NCBI GenBank assembly: GCA_031292255.1
Contig: JARLHN010000038.1
Coordinates: 1-64,000 of the forward strand
Direction: 5' to 3'
From: Oryzomonas sp.
GTDB lineage: Bacteria > Desulfobacterota > Desulfuromonadia > Geobacterales > Pseudopelobacteraceae
Length of the DNA: 64,000 nucleotides
Under the pieces are notes generated by a model, which worked only from the letters and a program-made list of their open reading frames with translations, was not told the DNA's origin and did no database searches. Shown one piece after another: positions 1 through 8,486 of this stretch. The position numbers and the translations under genes were made by a program. Position 1 is the first letter of the stretch. Each line of letters starts with the position of its first letter.

Positions 1-130
1 CAGCGGCAGTAAAAGTATAGGATATAGGATTTTCCGTTCCAACGTTTTGATACAAAATCGGATCTGCCAATGCTGCCGTTCCGCATAACATGCTAACAGC
101 CAAAGCACTTAAAATAAGATTTCTTTTCAT
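1..130 (-). CDS. secreted protein, N-terminal fragment cut by window edge
   Basis: Only the first 43 codons lie in the window. The reading begins MKRNLILSALAVSMLCG and has a classic Sec signal peptide: two basic residues, a hydrophobic core, then an Ala-Leu-Ala cleavage site before Asp-Pro. The mature start contains a Tyr-Thr-Phe-Thr stretch reminiscent of PEP-CTERM-type exported proteins, but the C-terminus that would prove this is missing. The start is supported by the ribosome site GGAGGATT six bases before the ATG. A sigma-54-like -24/-12 element lies about 70 bases upstream. The function is unknown; export is the only safe statement. Confidence 0.7.
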   Translation of the reverse strand, partial: MKRNLILSALAVSMLCGTAALADPILYQNVGTENPISYTFTAA

Positions 131-199
131 TTAATCCTCCATATAATTGCAGGTCCATTGGAATTAACAACTACTCTCCCGAATGCATAATTATTCAAG

Positions 200-217
200 A
201 AGCACTATTTATGCCAA
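200..217 (-). promoter_or_regulatory. candidate sigma-54 promoter for the secreted protein
   Basis: On the minus strand the sequence reads TTGGCATAAATAGTGCTT. It has the required GG and GC exactly ten bases apart and good agreement with the -24 element TTGGCA. The GC lies about 72 bases before the start codon of the secreted protein. The element was found by eye; no activator site was identified. A TTGACA hexamer lies a little further upstream, so a sigma-70 start cannot be excluded. Confidence 0.5.
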
Positions 218-377
218 TTTCGCAACACACTAAAATATATATACTTTAATGTCAACCCATTAATGCTCATCATTTGATTGTAAATTATTTCGACATATTC
301 CGCCGCAACCCCAGGGACTCAGAAATTACCAACAAAATATATTCTTATGCATGCTCGAAGTGCCGTGACGTTACCCA

Positions 378-1121
378 TCAGTAGACCAAGGGATCAGGAT
401 TGTCGATCATCGGGTTGAGACGGACAGCCAGGGAAAACAGATAAGGGTAATCGACCTTGAGGTGTTGCATGTAAAGCAGCCATTCGCGGGAAAGGTGTCC
501 GAAGACGCGCCTAATGTCGCCATTTAAATGTTCGATATCGCTCTGGGGCAGGTCATCAAAGAAGGGGCGCGCCTCCAACTCTTCCACAAGATGGAATACT
601 GCCCACAGCAGATCGGTAAACTGGTCATGCTCCATCAGGTTCTGATTTTCCAGGAGTCCGACCAGGAACGAGCGCCTTTCGATCAGGAACCCTTTCAGCT
701 GGTTCTTGTCGCATCCGGCACAACTCACCTTGATGTCGGTCCCGCGCAGGTAGTCCAGCGCTTTCGCGAATTCACCATCTTTCCAGGTGCCGTTGACCAG
801 AAGGTGGTGTTTCAATTCTGCACAGGCAACAACATAGGCTGACAACTCTTTCAGAAGGCGGTTGCCGACTTCGCTGAAAAAAACCCCGATCACCATATTC
901 AACTTGCGTATGACCGCCTGACGCTCCTGTTCCTGGACAATTTGTTCAACAATAAGTGTAATAAATATTACATAGATAGGCAAAAAAGCAAGGTTACCAA
1001 TAAAACTCGATACAATGTCTCGGCTGTTGCCGAGCACAAAATAGTCAACCAGATACAGGGCCAGGGATGCCCCAGCCAAGACCGCTAATATGATGTACTT
1101 TTTAAGAAACAATCCGCTCAC
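378..1121 (-). CDS. conserved-looking inner-membrane protein of unknown function
   Basis: A 247-residue protein with a GTG start preceded by GGAG and AAGGGG. Two hydrophobic segments near residues 9-28 and 40-58 should place it in the inner membrane, followed by a cytoplasmic domain of about 180 residues that is mostly helical and rich in charged residues. A Cys-Ala-Gly-Cys pair lies near residue 135. No known catalytic motif was recognised. It begins 14 bases after the permease gene upstream of it and is therefore probably the last gene of the pilB-pilT-pilC-pilS-permease transcript. The function is unknown; it may belong with the permease rather than with the pilus genes. Confidence 0.7.
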   Translation of the reverse strand: MSGLFLKKYIILAVLAGASLALYLVDYFVLGNSRDIVSSFIGNLAFLPIYVIFITLIVEQIVQEQERQAVIRKLNMVIGVFFSEVGNRLLKELSAYVVACAELKHHLLVNGTWKDGEFAKALDYLRGTDIKVSCAGCDKNQLKGFLIERRSFLVGLLENQNLMEHDQFTDLLWAVFHLVEELEARPFFDDLPQSDIEHLNGDIRRVFGHLSREWLLYMQHLKVDYPYLFSLAVRLNPMIDNPDPLVY

Positions 1122-1135
1122 CCCTTTTCTCCATT

Positions 1136-2302
1136 TCAGTTTTCCCGCAGGGCATCGACGATATTCAACCGGCTGGCCCGCAGGGCAGGAATTACGCCGC
1201 CCACAAACCCCATCACCAGGGAAAACGACAACGATTTGTATGCGATCTCTGGTGTAAGGGTAAATGAAAAGGCAAGCTCGGAAAAGGTCTGCCAGTTCAT
1301 GGTCGATATGGTGATAAACTGCATAAAAGACGCCATGAAAAGGCCGGCGCCTCCTCCAATCAGGCCGAGCAGAAGCGATTCAATCAGAAAGGCCAGCATT
1401 ATGCTGCTGCGTTGAAAGCCGATGGCCCGCAGGGTTCCGATCTCTCCTACCCTGTTGGCGACGGCGGCATACATGGTGATCATGGCGCCGATGATGGCCC
1501 CCAGCGAGAAAATCACCGATAACGACATGCCGAGTATGTGCAGAAATTTGGCCATGGCTTCGGACTGGTCACGGTAGTAACGGGTTTCACGGCGGACATC
1601 CAAAGTCAGGCGCGGATCGGCATCGAGTTTGGCCTTGACCGCCGGAAAATCAACACTGTCGCGCAACCTGAAGGTGACCGAGGAATACACCGGCCTACGG
1701 AAGGCCTGCATCAACTGGATGGCGTCTCCCCATATCTCGGAATTGAAACCGGCAGCACCGGCATCAAAGATACCAACCACTGTCCAGTCGCGCATTCCGA
1801 AACGGAGTGACTCGCCGATCCCACCCCCTTTGAAGCGCTGGGCGATACTGCTGCCCGCCATGATTTCCGCTGAACCGGGTCGCGGCATGCGTCCTTCTGT
1901 CAGTCGCACCTGGGGTCGCAGTTTGAGCGAGGCCTTATCGACCCCCCTGATGACCACGTTGGCCGGCTTGTCGCTGCCGCGTTTAGGAAGGCTGATCAGC
2001 ACGACCAACTCCTTGGCTGCCAGCAGAGTGCCGTCACTTCCGGTAGCGATATCCGGCAGGCTCTCCACTATGGCGGCCTGGGAACGCTCCACACCGCTTT
2101 GCACCTCTGAGTTGGCCGCCTTGCGGGTAACAATTACGTTGTCGTCGGAACCGGTATCAATCAGCGTTTTTTCCAATCCCGCAGACAACATCAGGATCGA
2201 GGCAAAGACAAACACCACCAGCGCCATGCCCGTTGCCGTCAGGAAGGTTGTGAGACGGCGGGTTAGAAGATTGCGAAAGCTATAGGAAATCGGTATTGGC
2301 AT
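1136..2302 (-). CDS. FtsX/MacB-type ABC transporter permease
   Basis: A 388-residue permease of the MacB/FtsX type. An N-terminal membrane helix (start MPIPISYSFRNLL) is followed by a large periplasmic domain of about 220 residues. Three C-terminal helices follow, with the family signature NRVGEIGTLRAIGF between the first two and the ending IVDALREN. The open frame extends 29 codons further upstream into pilS, but the family's usual N-terminus and the 16-base gap after the pilS stop favour the ATG at 2302. Such permeases work with a LolD/MacB ATPase, and none is adjacent here; the nearest is at 59394-60095, beside another FtsX permease. The likely role is export or lipoprotein and envelope stress transport; the substrate is unknown. 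Confidence 0.85.
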   Translation of the reverse strand: MPIPISYSFRNLLTRRLTTFLTATGMALVVFVFASILMLSAGLEKTLIDTGSDDNVIVTRKAANSEVQSGVERSQAAIVESLPDIATGSDGTLLAAKELVVLISLPKRGSDKPANVVIRGVDKASLKLRPQVRLTEGRMPRPGSAEIMAGSSIAQRFKGGGIGESLRFGMRDWTVVGIFDAGAAGFNSEIWGDAIQLMQAFRRPVYSSVTFRLRDSVDFPAVKAKLDADPRLTLDVRRETRYYRDQSEAMAKFLHILGMSLSVIFSLGAIIGAMITMYAAVANRVGEIGTLRAIGFQRSSIMLAFLIESLLLGLIGGGAGLFMASFMQFITISTMNWQTFSELAFSFTLTPEIAYKSLSFSLVMGFVGGVIPALRASRLNIVDALREN

Positions 2303-2318
2303 CTTATCCGCCTGCTCG

Positions 2319-3950
2319 TTACTCGGGTAGCATGATGGTGAAACGGCATCCACCTTCGGGAGGCGATTCGACGGTGATTGTGCCGCCATGGGCTTCTATA
2401 ATGCGGTAGGTGACGGCCAGTCCGAGGCCGGAGCCATCTATTTTTGTGGTCCAGAAAGGCTCGAAAAGATGGGCCGCCATGATGCTGTCAATGCCGGAAC
2501 CGGTGTCGGACACTGTAATGACCGCCGACAGGGTTTTATGAAAGCCATCAACGCCGCTGAAATGGAAACGCGATTCGATTTTCACCACCCCCCCCTCCGG
2601 CATGGCGTCCGCGGCGTTACGGAACAGATTCAGCAGGACCTGGCGCAGCTGATTGACATCGGCCTGAATCTGTATATGCGCTCCGGCAAGATTGTGGAAG
2701 GATACCTTGCTGAAGTGGCTGTCCGAAGAGAGTAACACAATCGTGTCTTCCACCAGCGGCCGCAGCTCAAACCTCTCTTTGCAGGGCGCGGATGGACGGG
2801 CATAGGCCAAAAAGTCGGTAATCAGGCCGTTGAGCCTGCCTGCCTCGCGCAACACGATCCTCAAGAGTCGCTGCTCGTTTTCGGATATGGAACCATGCTC
2901 GGCCAGCAACTGGACCGACCCGCTCATTGCCGCCAATGGATTTCTGATTTCGTGGGCCATGCGGGCGGATATCTCACCCAAGGCCGCCAACCGATCCGCT
3001 CTCTTGAGGGCCTCTTCCATCCGTTTCAAAGACGTGAGATCTTTGAAGTTGATGATGATGCCCGCCTGCCCCCCCTGACTATCGGTGAACGGTACGGCGT
3101 TGTAGCCGAGGGTCATCAGTTCGCCATTCTGTAACGTATAGTCAAACTCCCCGTCCATCCTGGTATCCATGTCCCCGAAAATATCCGCAAGTGCCGGAAA
3201 AATCTCCACAAGCCGGGTATTGTAGACGTCAGCTTGCGTGATGCCGGTAATCATTTCGGCATAATGATTGAAAACCCTGATCCTGCCGGTTGGGGTTGCG
3301 GTAAGCAGGCCGCTTTCCAGGTTTGACACAATGCTCGTGCTCAAACGCTCAAGTTCATCATAATTGACGGTTTTTTCGCGGAGAGCCTCCTCGCTTTCCC
3401 GGGCCCGTGCCGAAAGAAGGCCGGTGATAAGAGCCGTCAGATAAAAACCCATCAGGTTGAAAAAGATTGTGTAAAAGATATGCGATGCGCCAAGCTGCTG
3501 GGCGTCGGACCGGCTGAGGCCGATCGTGTTCAGCAGGCCGAAGTACTGCATGTCAACGATGGAACCGTAAACTATGCTGCAGAGGGATGCCGTGTAGAGT
3601 GCTTCCCGACCGCCCAGCAACAGGCCAGCGCTCATGATGGAGAGGAGATAAAGAAATGAATAGGGACTGAGTATGCCGTTGGTAAACAGCAACAGAACCG
3701 TTACGAAGAGCAGGTCCCAGATCGTCTGGAGGTAGGCGATAAAAGCATGGAATTTCTGGTATCTGAGAAAAAACAGGCAACCAAGCGAGAACAGGAACGA
3801 AAAGGCCATCAAACGGACCAGGCCACTCTGGAGATGGTCCCCAGCCGCGGCAAGGTCCTGATAGTTCAACAGTATGGTTGAAGCCAGGAAAAGGAATGAC
3901 ACCTCGATCCTGGCATAAATGAAAAGCCTGAGTTTTCGTTCAAGCCCCAT
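2319..3950 (-). CDS. pilS: PilS-type sensor histidine kinase
   Basis: A 543-residue membrane sensor kinase. About six hydrophobic segments fill residues 10-185, followed by a PAS domain (about 200-310) and a dimerisation helix with His333 in the motif MAHEIRNPLAAM. The ATPase domain has an asparagine box (NLFRNAADAM), a DTGSGI glycine box and a second glycine box GSGLGLA. This is the PilS layout, which senses membrane pilin and phosphorylates the sigma-54 activator PilR. It follows pilC by four bases. In Geobacter sulfurreducens pilR lies directly downstream; here that position is taken by a permease and the best pilR candidate is at 56662-58026, so the pair is split. Confidence 0.9.
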   Translation of the reverse strand: MGLERKLRLFIYARIEVSFLFLASTILLNYQDLAAAGDHLQSGLVRLMAFSFLFSLGCLFFLRYQKFHAFIAYLQTIWDLLFVTVLLLFTNGILSPYSFLYLLSIMSAGLLLGGREALYTASLCSIVYGSIVDMQYFGLLNTIGLSRSDAQQLGASHIFYTIFFNLMGFYLTALITGLLSARARESEEALREKTVNYDELERLSTSIVSNLESGLLTATPTGRIRVFNHYAEMITGITQADVYNTRLVEIFPALADIFGDMDTRMDGEFDYTLQNGELMTLGYNAVPFTDSQGGQAGIIINFKDLTSLKRMEEALKRADRLAALGEISARMAHEIRNPLAAMSGSVQLLAEHGSISENEQRLLRIVLREAGRLNGLITDFLAYARPSAPCKERFELRPLVEDTIVLLSSDSHFSKVSFHNLAGAHIQIQADVNQLRQVLLNLFRNAADAMPEGGVVKIESRFHFSGVDGFHKTLSAVITVSDTGSGIDSIMAAHLFEPFWTTKIDGSGLGLAVTYRIIEAHGGTITVESPPEGGCRFTIMLPE

Positions 3951-3954
3951 ATTA

Positions 3955-5169
3955 TTATCCGCCGACGGCCCCCGCCAGCTTGAAGATCGGCAGGTACATG
4001 GCTACAACCAGCCCGCCGACGGTCGTACCCAGGAACACCATCAAGAGCGGCTCCATCATGGAGGTCATGGCCGACACAGCATCATCCACCTCGTCATCAT
4101 AAAAATCGGCGATCTTGCTCAGCATGGCGTCCATGGCACCGGTTGCCTCGCCAACGGCAATCATTTGGACGACCATGGGCGGGAAAACGCCGCAGGAGGC
4201 CAGAGGTTCGGCCATGGTCTTGCCCTCGGAGATAGCTTGGCGCACGCCGTAGATAGCCTCTTCGACGATCTTGTTGCCGGCTGTCCGGGCCACGATATCC
4301 AGGCCGTCCATGATCGGCACGCCGGAACTGACCATCGTCCCCAGGGTCCTGGTGAATTTCGCAACGGCAACCTTCCTGATCAGCGGGCCGACAATCGGCG
4401 CTTTGAGCGCCATACTATCGATCTTTTTCCGCCCGCCGGATGTTGCGTAGTATTTCTTGACGGCGGTGACGATACCGAAGAACGCAGCAATGATGACAAG
4501 GATGTACTTCATCAGAAAATTGCTCAGGCCGATGACAAACTTGGTCGGGGCCGGCAATTCGCCGCCGAAGTCGGCAAACATCTTGGCAAAGGTCGGGATG
4601 ACGAAGATAAGGATAACCCCGACGACCACAACCGCGATGGACATGATGGTGATCGGATAGACCATGGCGCCCTTGATCTGTTTCTTCAGCTTCATGGCCT
4701 TTTCGATATAGGCGGCCAGACGGTTCAGTATCGTGTCAAGAATACCGCCGACCTCACCGGCAGCCACCAGGTTTACATAGAGCTGATCAAAGGCCTTGGG
4801 ATGCTTGCCCAGGGCGTCGGCAAAGGTTGAACCGCTTTCCACGCTTTCCTTGACCTTGTAGAGTATCTCCTTGAAGGTCTTGTTCTCCTGCTGGCTGGCC
4901 AGAATTTCCAGGCATTGGACCAGCGGCAGCCCCGAATCGATCATGGTGGCGAACTGACGGGTAAAAACGACCAGGTCTTTGGTACTGATCTTGCCGCCGC
5001 CAAACGTGGGGAGCTTGAAGGAAAACGACTTTGCCTGCTCATTGATGGTGATATTGGTGAAACCGTACTTTTTCAACTGGGCTTCAACAATATTGGCGCC
5101 AGCGGCCTCTATGACGCCCTTTTGCAGTCCGCCGGTTCTCGTGCGCGCTTCCCATGAAAATTTTGGCAT
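3955..5169 (-). CDS. pilC: type IV pilus inner-membrane platform protein PilC
   Basis: A 404-residue protein, normal for PilC/GspF. It carries two repeated T2SF domains (about residues 68-191 and 271-394), each followed by hydrophobic helices, and begins MPKFSWEARTRTGG as family members do. PilC sits in the inner membrane and couples the PilB and PilT motors to pilin insertion and removal. The ATG is preceded by GAGGAG. It lies 19 bases after pilT and four bases before pilS, so the genes are cotranscribed. The sequence looks complete, with no sign of damage. Confidence 0.95.
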   Translation of the reverse strand: MPKFSWEARTRTGGLQKGVIEAAGANIVEAQLKKYGFTNITINEQAKSFSFKLPTFGGGKISTKDLVVFTRQFATMIDSGLPLVQCLEILASQQENKTFKEILYKVKESVESGSTFADALGKHPKAFDQLYVNLVAAGEVGGILDTILNRLAAYIEKAMKLKKQIKGAMVYPITIMSIAVVVVGVILIFVIPTFAKMFADFGGELPAPTKFVIGLSNFLMKYILVIIAAFFGIVTAVKKYYATSGGRKKIDSMALKAPIVGPLIRKVAVAKFTRTLGTMVSSGVPIMDGLDIVARTAGNKIVEEAIYGVRQAISEGKTMAEPLASCGVFPPMVVQMIAVGEATGAMDAMLSKIADFYDDEVDDAVSAMTSMMEPLLMVFLGTTVGGLVVAMYLPIFKLAGAVGG

Positions 5170-5188
5170 TATCCGATACTCCTCGTTT

Positions 5189-6292
5189 TTAGTGCACAGG
5201 TTGCCGTCTCTGCATATTCAGTCCCACGGAGGGGTTGCTGATCATCTGTTTGAGTTCTTCCGGATCCAGGGAGCGTCCAAGGGCCTCTTCCAGCGATATA
5301 ATTCGTTTCAGGTACAGGGATAAAAGCGATTGATTCATGGTCTGCATGCCGAATTTTTCCTGTCCGACCTGCATCTGGGAATAGATCTGGTGGACCTTGT
5401 CTTCCCGGATCAGGTTGCGAATGGCGGCATTGGGAACCATGATCTCCAGGGACAAAGCACGGCCACCTGAGTTCATTTTCGGAATCAGCGACTGGGACAG
5501 GACCCCTTCCAGCACAAAGGAAAGCTGCGCCCGTATCTGGGTCTGCTGATACGGAGGGAACACGTCCACAACCCGGTTGATGGTCTGGACGCAGGAGTTG
5601 GTATGCAGGGTGGCCAGGCAGAGGTGGCCGGTTTCCGAAAGGGTCAGCGCCGCCTCGATGGTTTCCAGGTCGCGCAGCTCTCCTACCAGAACCACGTCAG
5701 GGTCCTGGCGCAGTACATATTTGAGGGCATTTTTGAATCCCTTGGTATCGGACCCTACCTCACGCTGATTGATGAGGCACCCTTTATGGGGGTGCAGGTA
5801 CTCGATCGGATCCTCGATGGTGACAATGTGCTCGCGGCGGTTGATATTGATGTAATCGATTATGGAGGCCAGCGTGGTGGATTTGCCGCTGCCGGTCGGA
5901 CCGGTCACCAGGATCAGTCCGCGGGATTTGGCCGCCAGTTCCGAAACTATGGGAGGCAACCCAAGCTCTTCGAACGTCAGTACCCGGTAGGGAATAACCC
6001 TGAATACGCCGGCCACGGCCCCACGCTGAACAAATATATTGCCCCGGAAGCGGGAAAGCCCCTTGACCCCGAATGAAAGGTCCAGTTCGTTTTCCTCTTC
6101 GAATTTGTGTTTTTGGGCATCGGTCAGGACGCTATAGCAGAGTTGTTTGGTTTCGATCTGGTTCAACGGCGGAAAGTCAAGCGGTGTCAGCTTGCCGTCA
6201 ACCCTGATCTGGGGCGCAGTGTTGGTGGTGATGTGCAGGTCGGAACCATTGTTCTCGACAAGAATCTTCAGCAGTTGATGGAGATTAACCAT
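5189..6292 (-). CDS. pilT: twitching motility ATPase PilT (pilus retraction)
   Basis: A 367-residue hexameric secretion ATPase. Walker A GPTGSGKST is at residues 131-139. An aspartate box and Walker B (PDVVLVGELRD) follow, with a histidine box CLATLHTNS. The retraction-specific motif AIRNLIRE is present near residue 290, which separates PilT from the extension ATPase PilB. The C-terminal region resembles PilT-4 of Geobacter, which sits in the same place between pilB and pilC. PilT powers depolymerisation of pili and twitching motility. The start ATG has GGAG just upstream. It is separated from pilB by a 163-base gap that contains a dispersed repeat. Confidence 0.95.
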   Translation of the reverse strand: MVNLHQLLKILVENNGSDLHITTNTAPQIRVDGKLTPLDFPPLNQIETKQLCYSVLTDAQKHKFEEENELDLSFGVKGLSRFRGNIFVQRGAVAGVFRVIPYRVLTFEELGLPPIVSELAAKSRGLILVTGPTGSGKSTTLASIIDYININRREHIVTIEDPIEYLHPHKGCLINQREVGSDTKGFKNALKYVLRQDPDVVLVGELRDLETIEAALTLSETGHLCLATLHTNSCVQTINRVVDVFPPYQQTQIRAQLSFVLEGVLSQSLIPKMNSGGRALSLEIMVPNAAIRNLIREDKVHQIYSQMQVGQEKFGMQTMNQSLLSLYLKRIISLEEALGRSLDPEELKQMISNPSVGLNMQRRQPVH

Positions 6293-6309
6293 TGACTCCG
6301 TCCTTTCTC

Positions 6310-6447
6310 GCAGGCTATTGAAAAACTATTGCGGAGAGCCGTCTGCGGCGTTGCGCGGTACTCGCAACCTCCGCTAACCGCCCGCGTTATGCCTCGGCTG
6401 CTCCGTTCCGTGCGCCTGGCATCCGGCCTTCCTCATGACGTTTTTCT
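6310..6447 (+). repeat. dispersed repeat, copy 1 (pilB-pilT gap)
   Basis: About 138 bases filling most of the gap between pilB and pilT. The same sequence occurs in the opposite orientation at 8337-8470, on the other side of pilB. The two copies share an almost unbroken stretch of about 60 bases (aaactattgcggagagccgt and onward to ctcgcaacct), diverge in the middle, then agree again to the end acgttttt. No open frame is conserved, which suggests a non-coding mobile or structural element rather than a gene fragment. Confidence 0.8.
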
Positions 6448-6455
6448 ACATCCTG

Positions 6456-8162
6456 CTAGTCATCAGCAACGGTCACCCGCACGACCTCTTCAAAGGAAGT
6501 AACCCCTTCCTTGAGCTTGGTAAGCCCCGACTGTCGCATGGTCTTGATGCCCAGCCGCATCGATTCCCGTTTGATCTCGGCGGTGTTGGCCCCGTTGAGA
6601 ATCAGCTCGCGGATCTCATCCAGCATGGGCATGACCTGATAAAAACCGACCCGCCCCTTGTAACCGGTATTGTTGCAGACGGGACATCCCTTGCCGCGCA
6701 TGCAGACAAAGGAAGGCGCTTCATCCGGCAGGACGCCGGCATCGATCAGCGCCTGGATCGGGATATCCTCCGGTTCCTTGCATTCGCCGCAGACGCGGCG
6801 GGCAAGACGCTGGGCCGTGATCAGGTTGACGGCCGACGCCACCAGAAACGGTTCGATGCCCATATTGAGCAGACGGTTGATGGTGGCCGGCGCATCGTTG
6901 GTGTGAAGCGTGGAGAGTACCAAGTGGCCGGTCAAGGCCGCTTTTGTGGCGATTTCAGCGGTTTCGAAATCGCGGATCTCGCCGATCATGATGATATCGG
7001 GGTCCTGCCTCAGAAACGAGCGTAGCGCGGCGGCAAAATTAAGGCCTATGTCCTCGTGCATCTGAACCTGATTGATCCCGGCAAAGTTGAATTCAACCGG
7101 GTCCTCGGCGGTCGAGATATTCTCGGACACCTTATTGAGTTCGGAGAGAGCCGAATAGAGTGAAACCGTTTTGCCGCTCCCCGTGGGGCCGGTGACCAGC
7201 ACCATGCCGAACGGCTTGTGGATCTCGCGCAGAAAGTGCGCCAGGGCTTCCGGTTCGTACCCCAGCTTGGTCAAGTCCGTTTGCAGATTGCTCTTATCCA
7301 GCAAACGCATGCAGATTTTCTCGCCGAACAGCGTCGGCAGCACCGAAACACGGAAATCCATATCCTTTCCGCCGCCCAGCTTGATCTTGATGCGTCCATC
7401 CTGGGGGAGGCGCCGTTCGGCTATATCCAGTTCAGACATAATCTTTATACGTGAGGTAATGGCATTTTTCAGCTTGAGCGGAGGCTTCATAACCTCATAG
7501 AGCACACCGTCGATGCGGTAGCGGACGCGGAACATCTTCTCATAGGGCTCGATATGGATATCGCTGGCCTTTTTCCTGATGGCGTCCTGCAGGATGGCGT
7601 TGACCATCTTGACGACCGGGGCGTCCTCTGTGGCCCTCTCCAAGGAGTTGATGTCCACTTCCTCGGCGTCGCCGATGACCTCCACATCCTCAAAGTCCAT
7701 GTCGCCAATAACATCGGCCAAGGAGGCGGACTGGTCGTAATTCTTGTCGATGGCTTTCTTGATATCAGCTTCGGACGCAACCACCATCTCCACGTTATAG
7801 CCGGTCATGAACTTGATATCTTCAATGGCGAACAGATTCGAAGGATCACTGACCGCGACGATCAACGTCGCACCGGCCCGGTTGACCGGTATAAGCTGGT
7901 ATTTTTGAACAACTTCCTGGGGAATGACCTTGATGACGGCCTGATCTATGTCATAATCGGATAAGTTTACCGCGGGGACACCGTACTGCTTGGAGAGGAA
8001 CGAACTGAGATTTTGAGAGGTTATGGCATTTTGTTTGATCAGGACCGTGCCGAGTCGCATCTGGCCGCCGGAAAGTTTTTGTTCCTCAAGTGCCCTTGCA
8101 AGCTGTTCCGTGGTGATCAGGTTGTTTTTTACCAGGATTTCTCCCAGCCGGCTTGACTGCAT
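6456..8162 (-). CDS. pilB: type IV pilus assembly ATPase PilB
   Basis: A 568-residue extension ATPase. An N-terminal MshEN-like domain (about residues 1-150; this fold binds c-di-GMP in some relatives) precedes the secretion ATPase core. Walker A GPTGSGKT is at residues 325-332, Walker B is DPDIIMIGEIRD, and the histidine box is LSTLHTND. Four cysteines in two pairs (CGEC and later CPVC) form the usual zinc site. PilB hydrolyses ATP in the cytoplasm to drive pilin polymerisation through PilC. It is the first gene of the pilus operon, with its own strong sigma-70 promoter, and is flanked by inverted copies of a dispersed repeat. Confidence 0.95.
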   Translation of the reverse strand: MQSSRLGEILVKNNLITTEQLARALEEQKLSGGQMRLGTVLIKQNAITSQNLSSFLSKQYGVPAVNLSDYDIDQAVIKVIPQEVVQKYQLIPVNRAGATLIVAVSDPSNLFAIEDIKFMTGYNVEMVVASEADIKKAIDKNYDQSASLADVIGDMDFEDVEVIGDAEEVDINSLERATEDAPVVKMVNAILQDAIRKKASDIHIEPYEKMFRVRYRIDGVLYEVMKPPLKLKNAITSRIKIMSELDIAERRLPQDGRIKIKLGGGKDMDFRVSVLPTLFGEKICMRLLDKSNLQTDLTKLGYEPEALAHFLREIHKPFGMVLVTGPTGSGKTVSLYSALSELNKVSENISTAEDPVEFNFAGINQVQMHEDIGLNFAAALRSFLRQDPDIIMIGEIRDFETAEIATKAALTGHLVLSTLHTNDAPATINRLLNMGIEPFLVASAVNLITAQRLARRVCGECKEPEDIPIQALIDAGVLPDEAPSFVCMRGKGCPVCNNTGYKGRVGFYQVMPMLDEIRELILNGANTAEIKRESMRLGIKTMRQSGLTKLKEGVTSFEEVVRVTVADD

Positions 8163-8191
8163 AGACCCCCCGCTAATGATAGCGTATCCAG

Positions 8192-8220
8192 ATATTATGC
8201 GGAGTACCGAGTAATGTCAA
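8192..8220 (-). promoter_or_regulatory. sigma-70 promoter of the pilB operon
   Basis: On the minus strand a perfect TTGACA is followed 17 bases later by TAATAT, five of six matches to the -10 consensus. The -10 lies 30 bases before the pilB start codon. This suggests the motor genes are expressed constitutively, unlike the pilin gene at 55970, which has a sigma-54-type promoter. Confidence 0.75.
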
Positions 8221-8283
8221 GCGGTTGTTGTGGCAGACTGATGCCGCTCCAGCAAGGAACAAAACGATTTTCGCAGTTTGAAA

Positions 8284-8312
8284 TTGACATTTCACAGCCC
8301 GTGTTTTACAAA
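8284..8312 (+). promoter_or_regulatory. probable sigma-70 promoter of purM-purN
   Basis: On the plus strand TTGACA is followed after exactly 17 bases by TACAAA. The transcript would begin near 8320 and run through repeat copy 2 before reaching purM, so the repeat would form most of the purM leader. Confidence 0.55.
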
Positions 8313-8336
8313 AGTTCCTCATGTGACAGGCCGATG

Positions 8337-8470
8337 AAAAACGTCATGATGAAAGCCGTATGCCAGGCGTCCGAAACGGAACAGCCGAGGTATGCCAGAT
8401 AGGCAGACGAGGTTGCGAGTACCGCGCAACGCCACAGACGGCTCTCCGCAATAGTTTTACAAAAGCCTGC
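8337..8470 (-). repeat. dispersed repeat, copy 2 (purM leader), inverted relative to copy 1
   Basis: This is the reverse complement of the repeat at 6310-6447, with long identical stretches at both ends. It stops two bases before the purM ribosome site. Together the two copies form a widely spaced inverted pair around pilB, which could permit inversion of the 1.9 kb between them. Confidence 0.8.
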
Positions 8471-8486
8471 TAAGGAGGTAGGAAGA

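Noticed and set aside
2303-2389. Upstream extension of the FtsX permease into pilS
   Set aside because: The added 29 residues are unlike the family's N-terminus and overlap the conserved end of the kinase; the start at 2302 is better.
3919-4830. 303-codon plus-strand frame opposite pilC
   Set aside because: His/Gly/Asp-rich shadow translation opposite an intact pilC.
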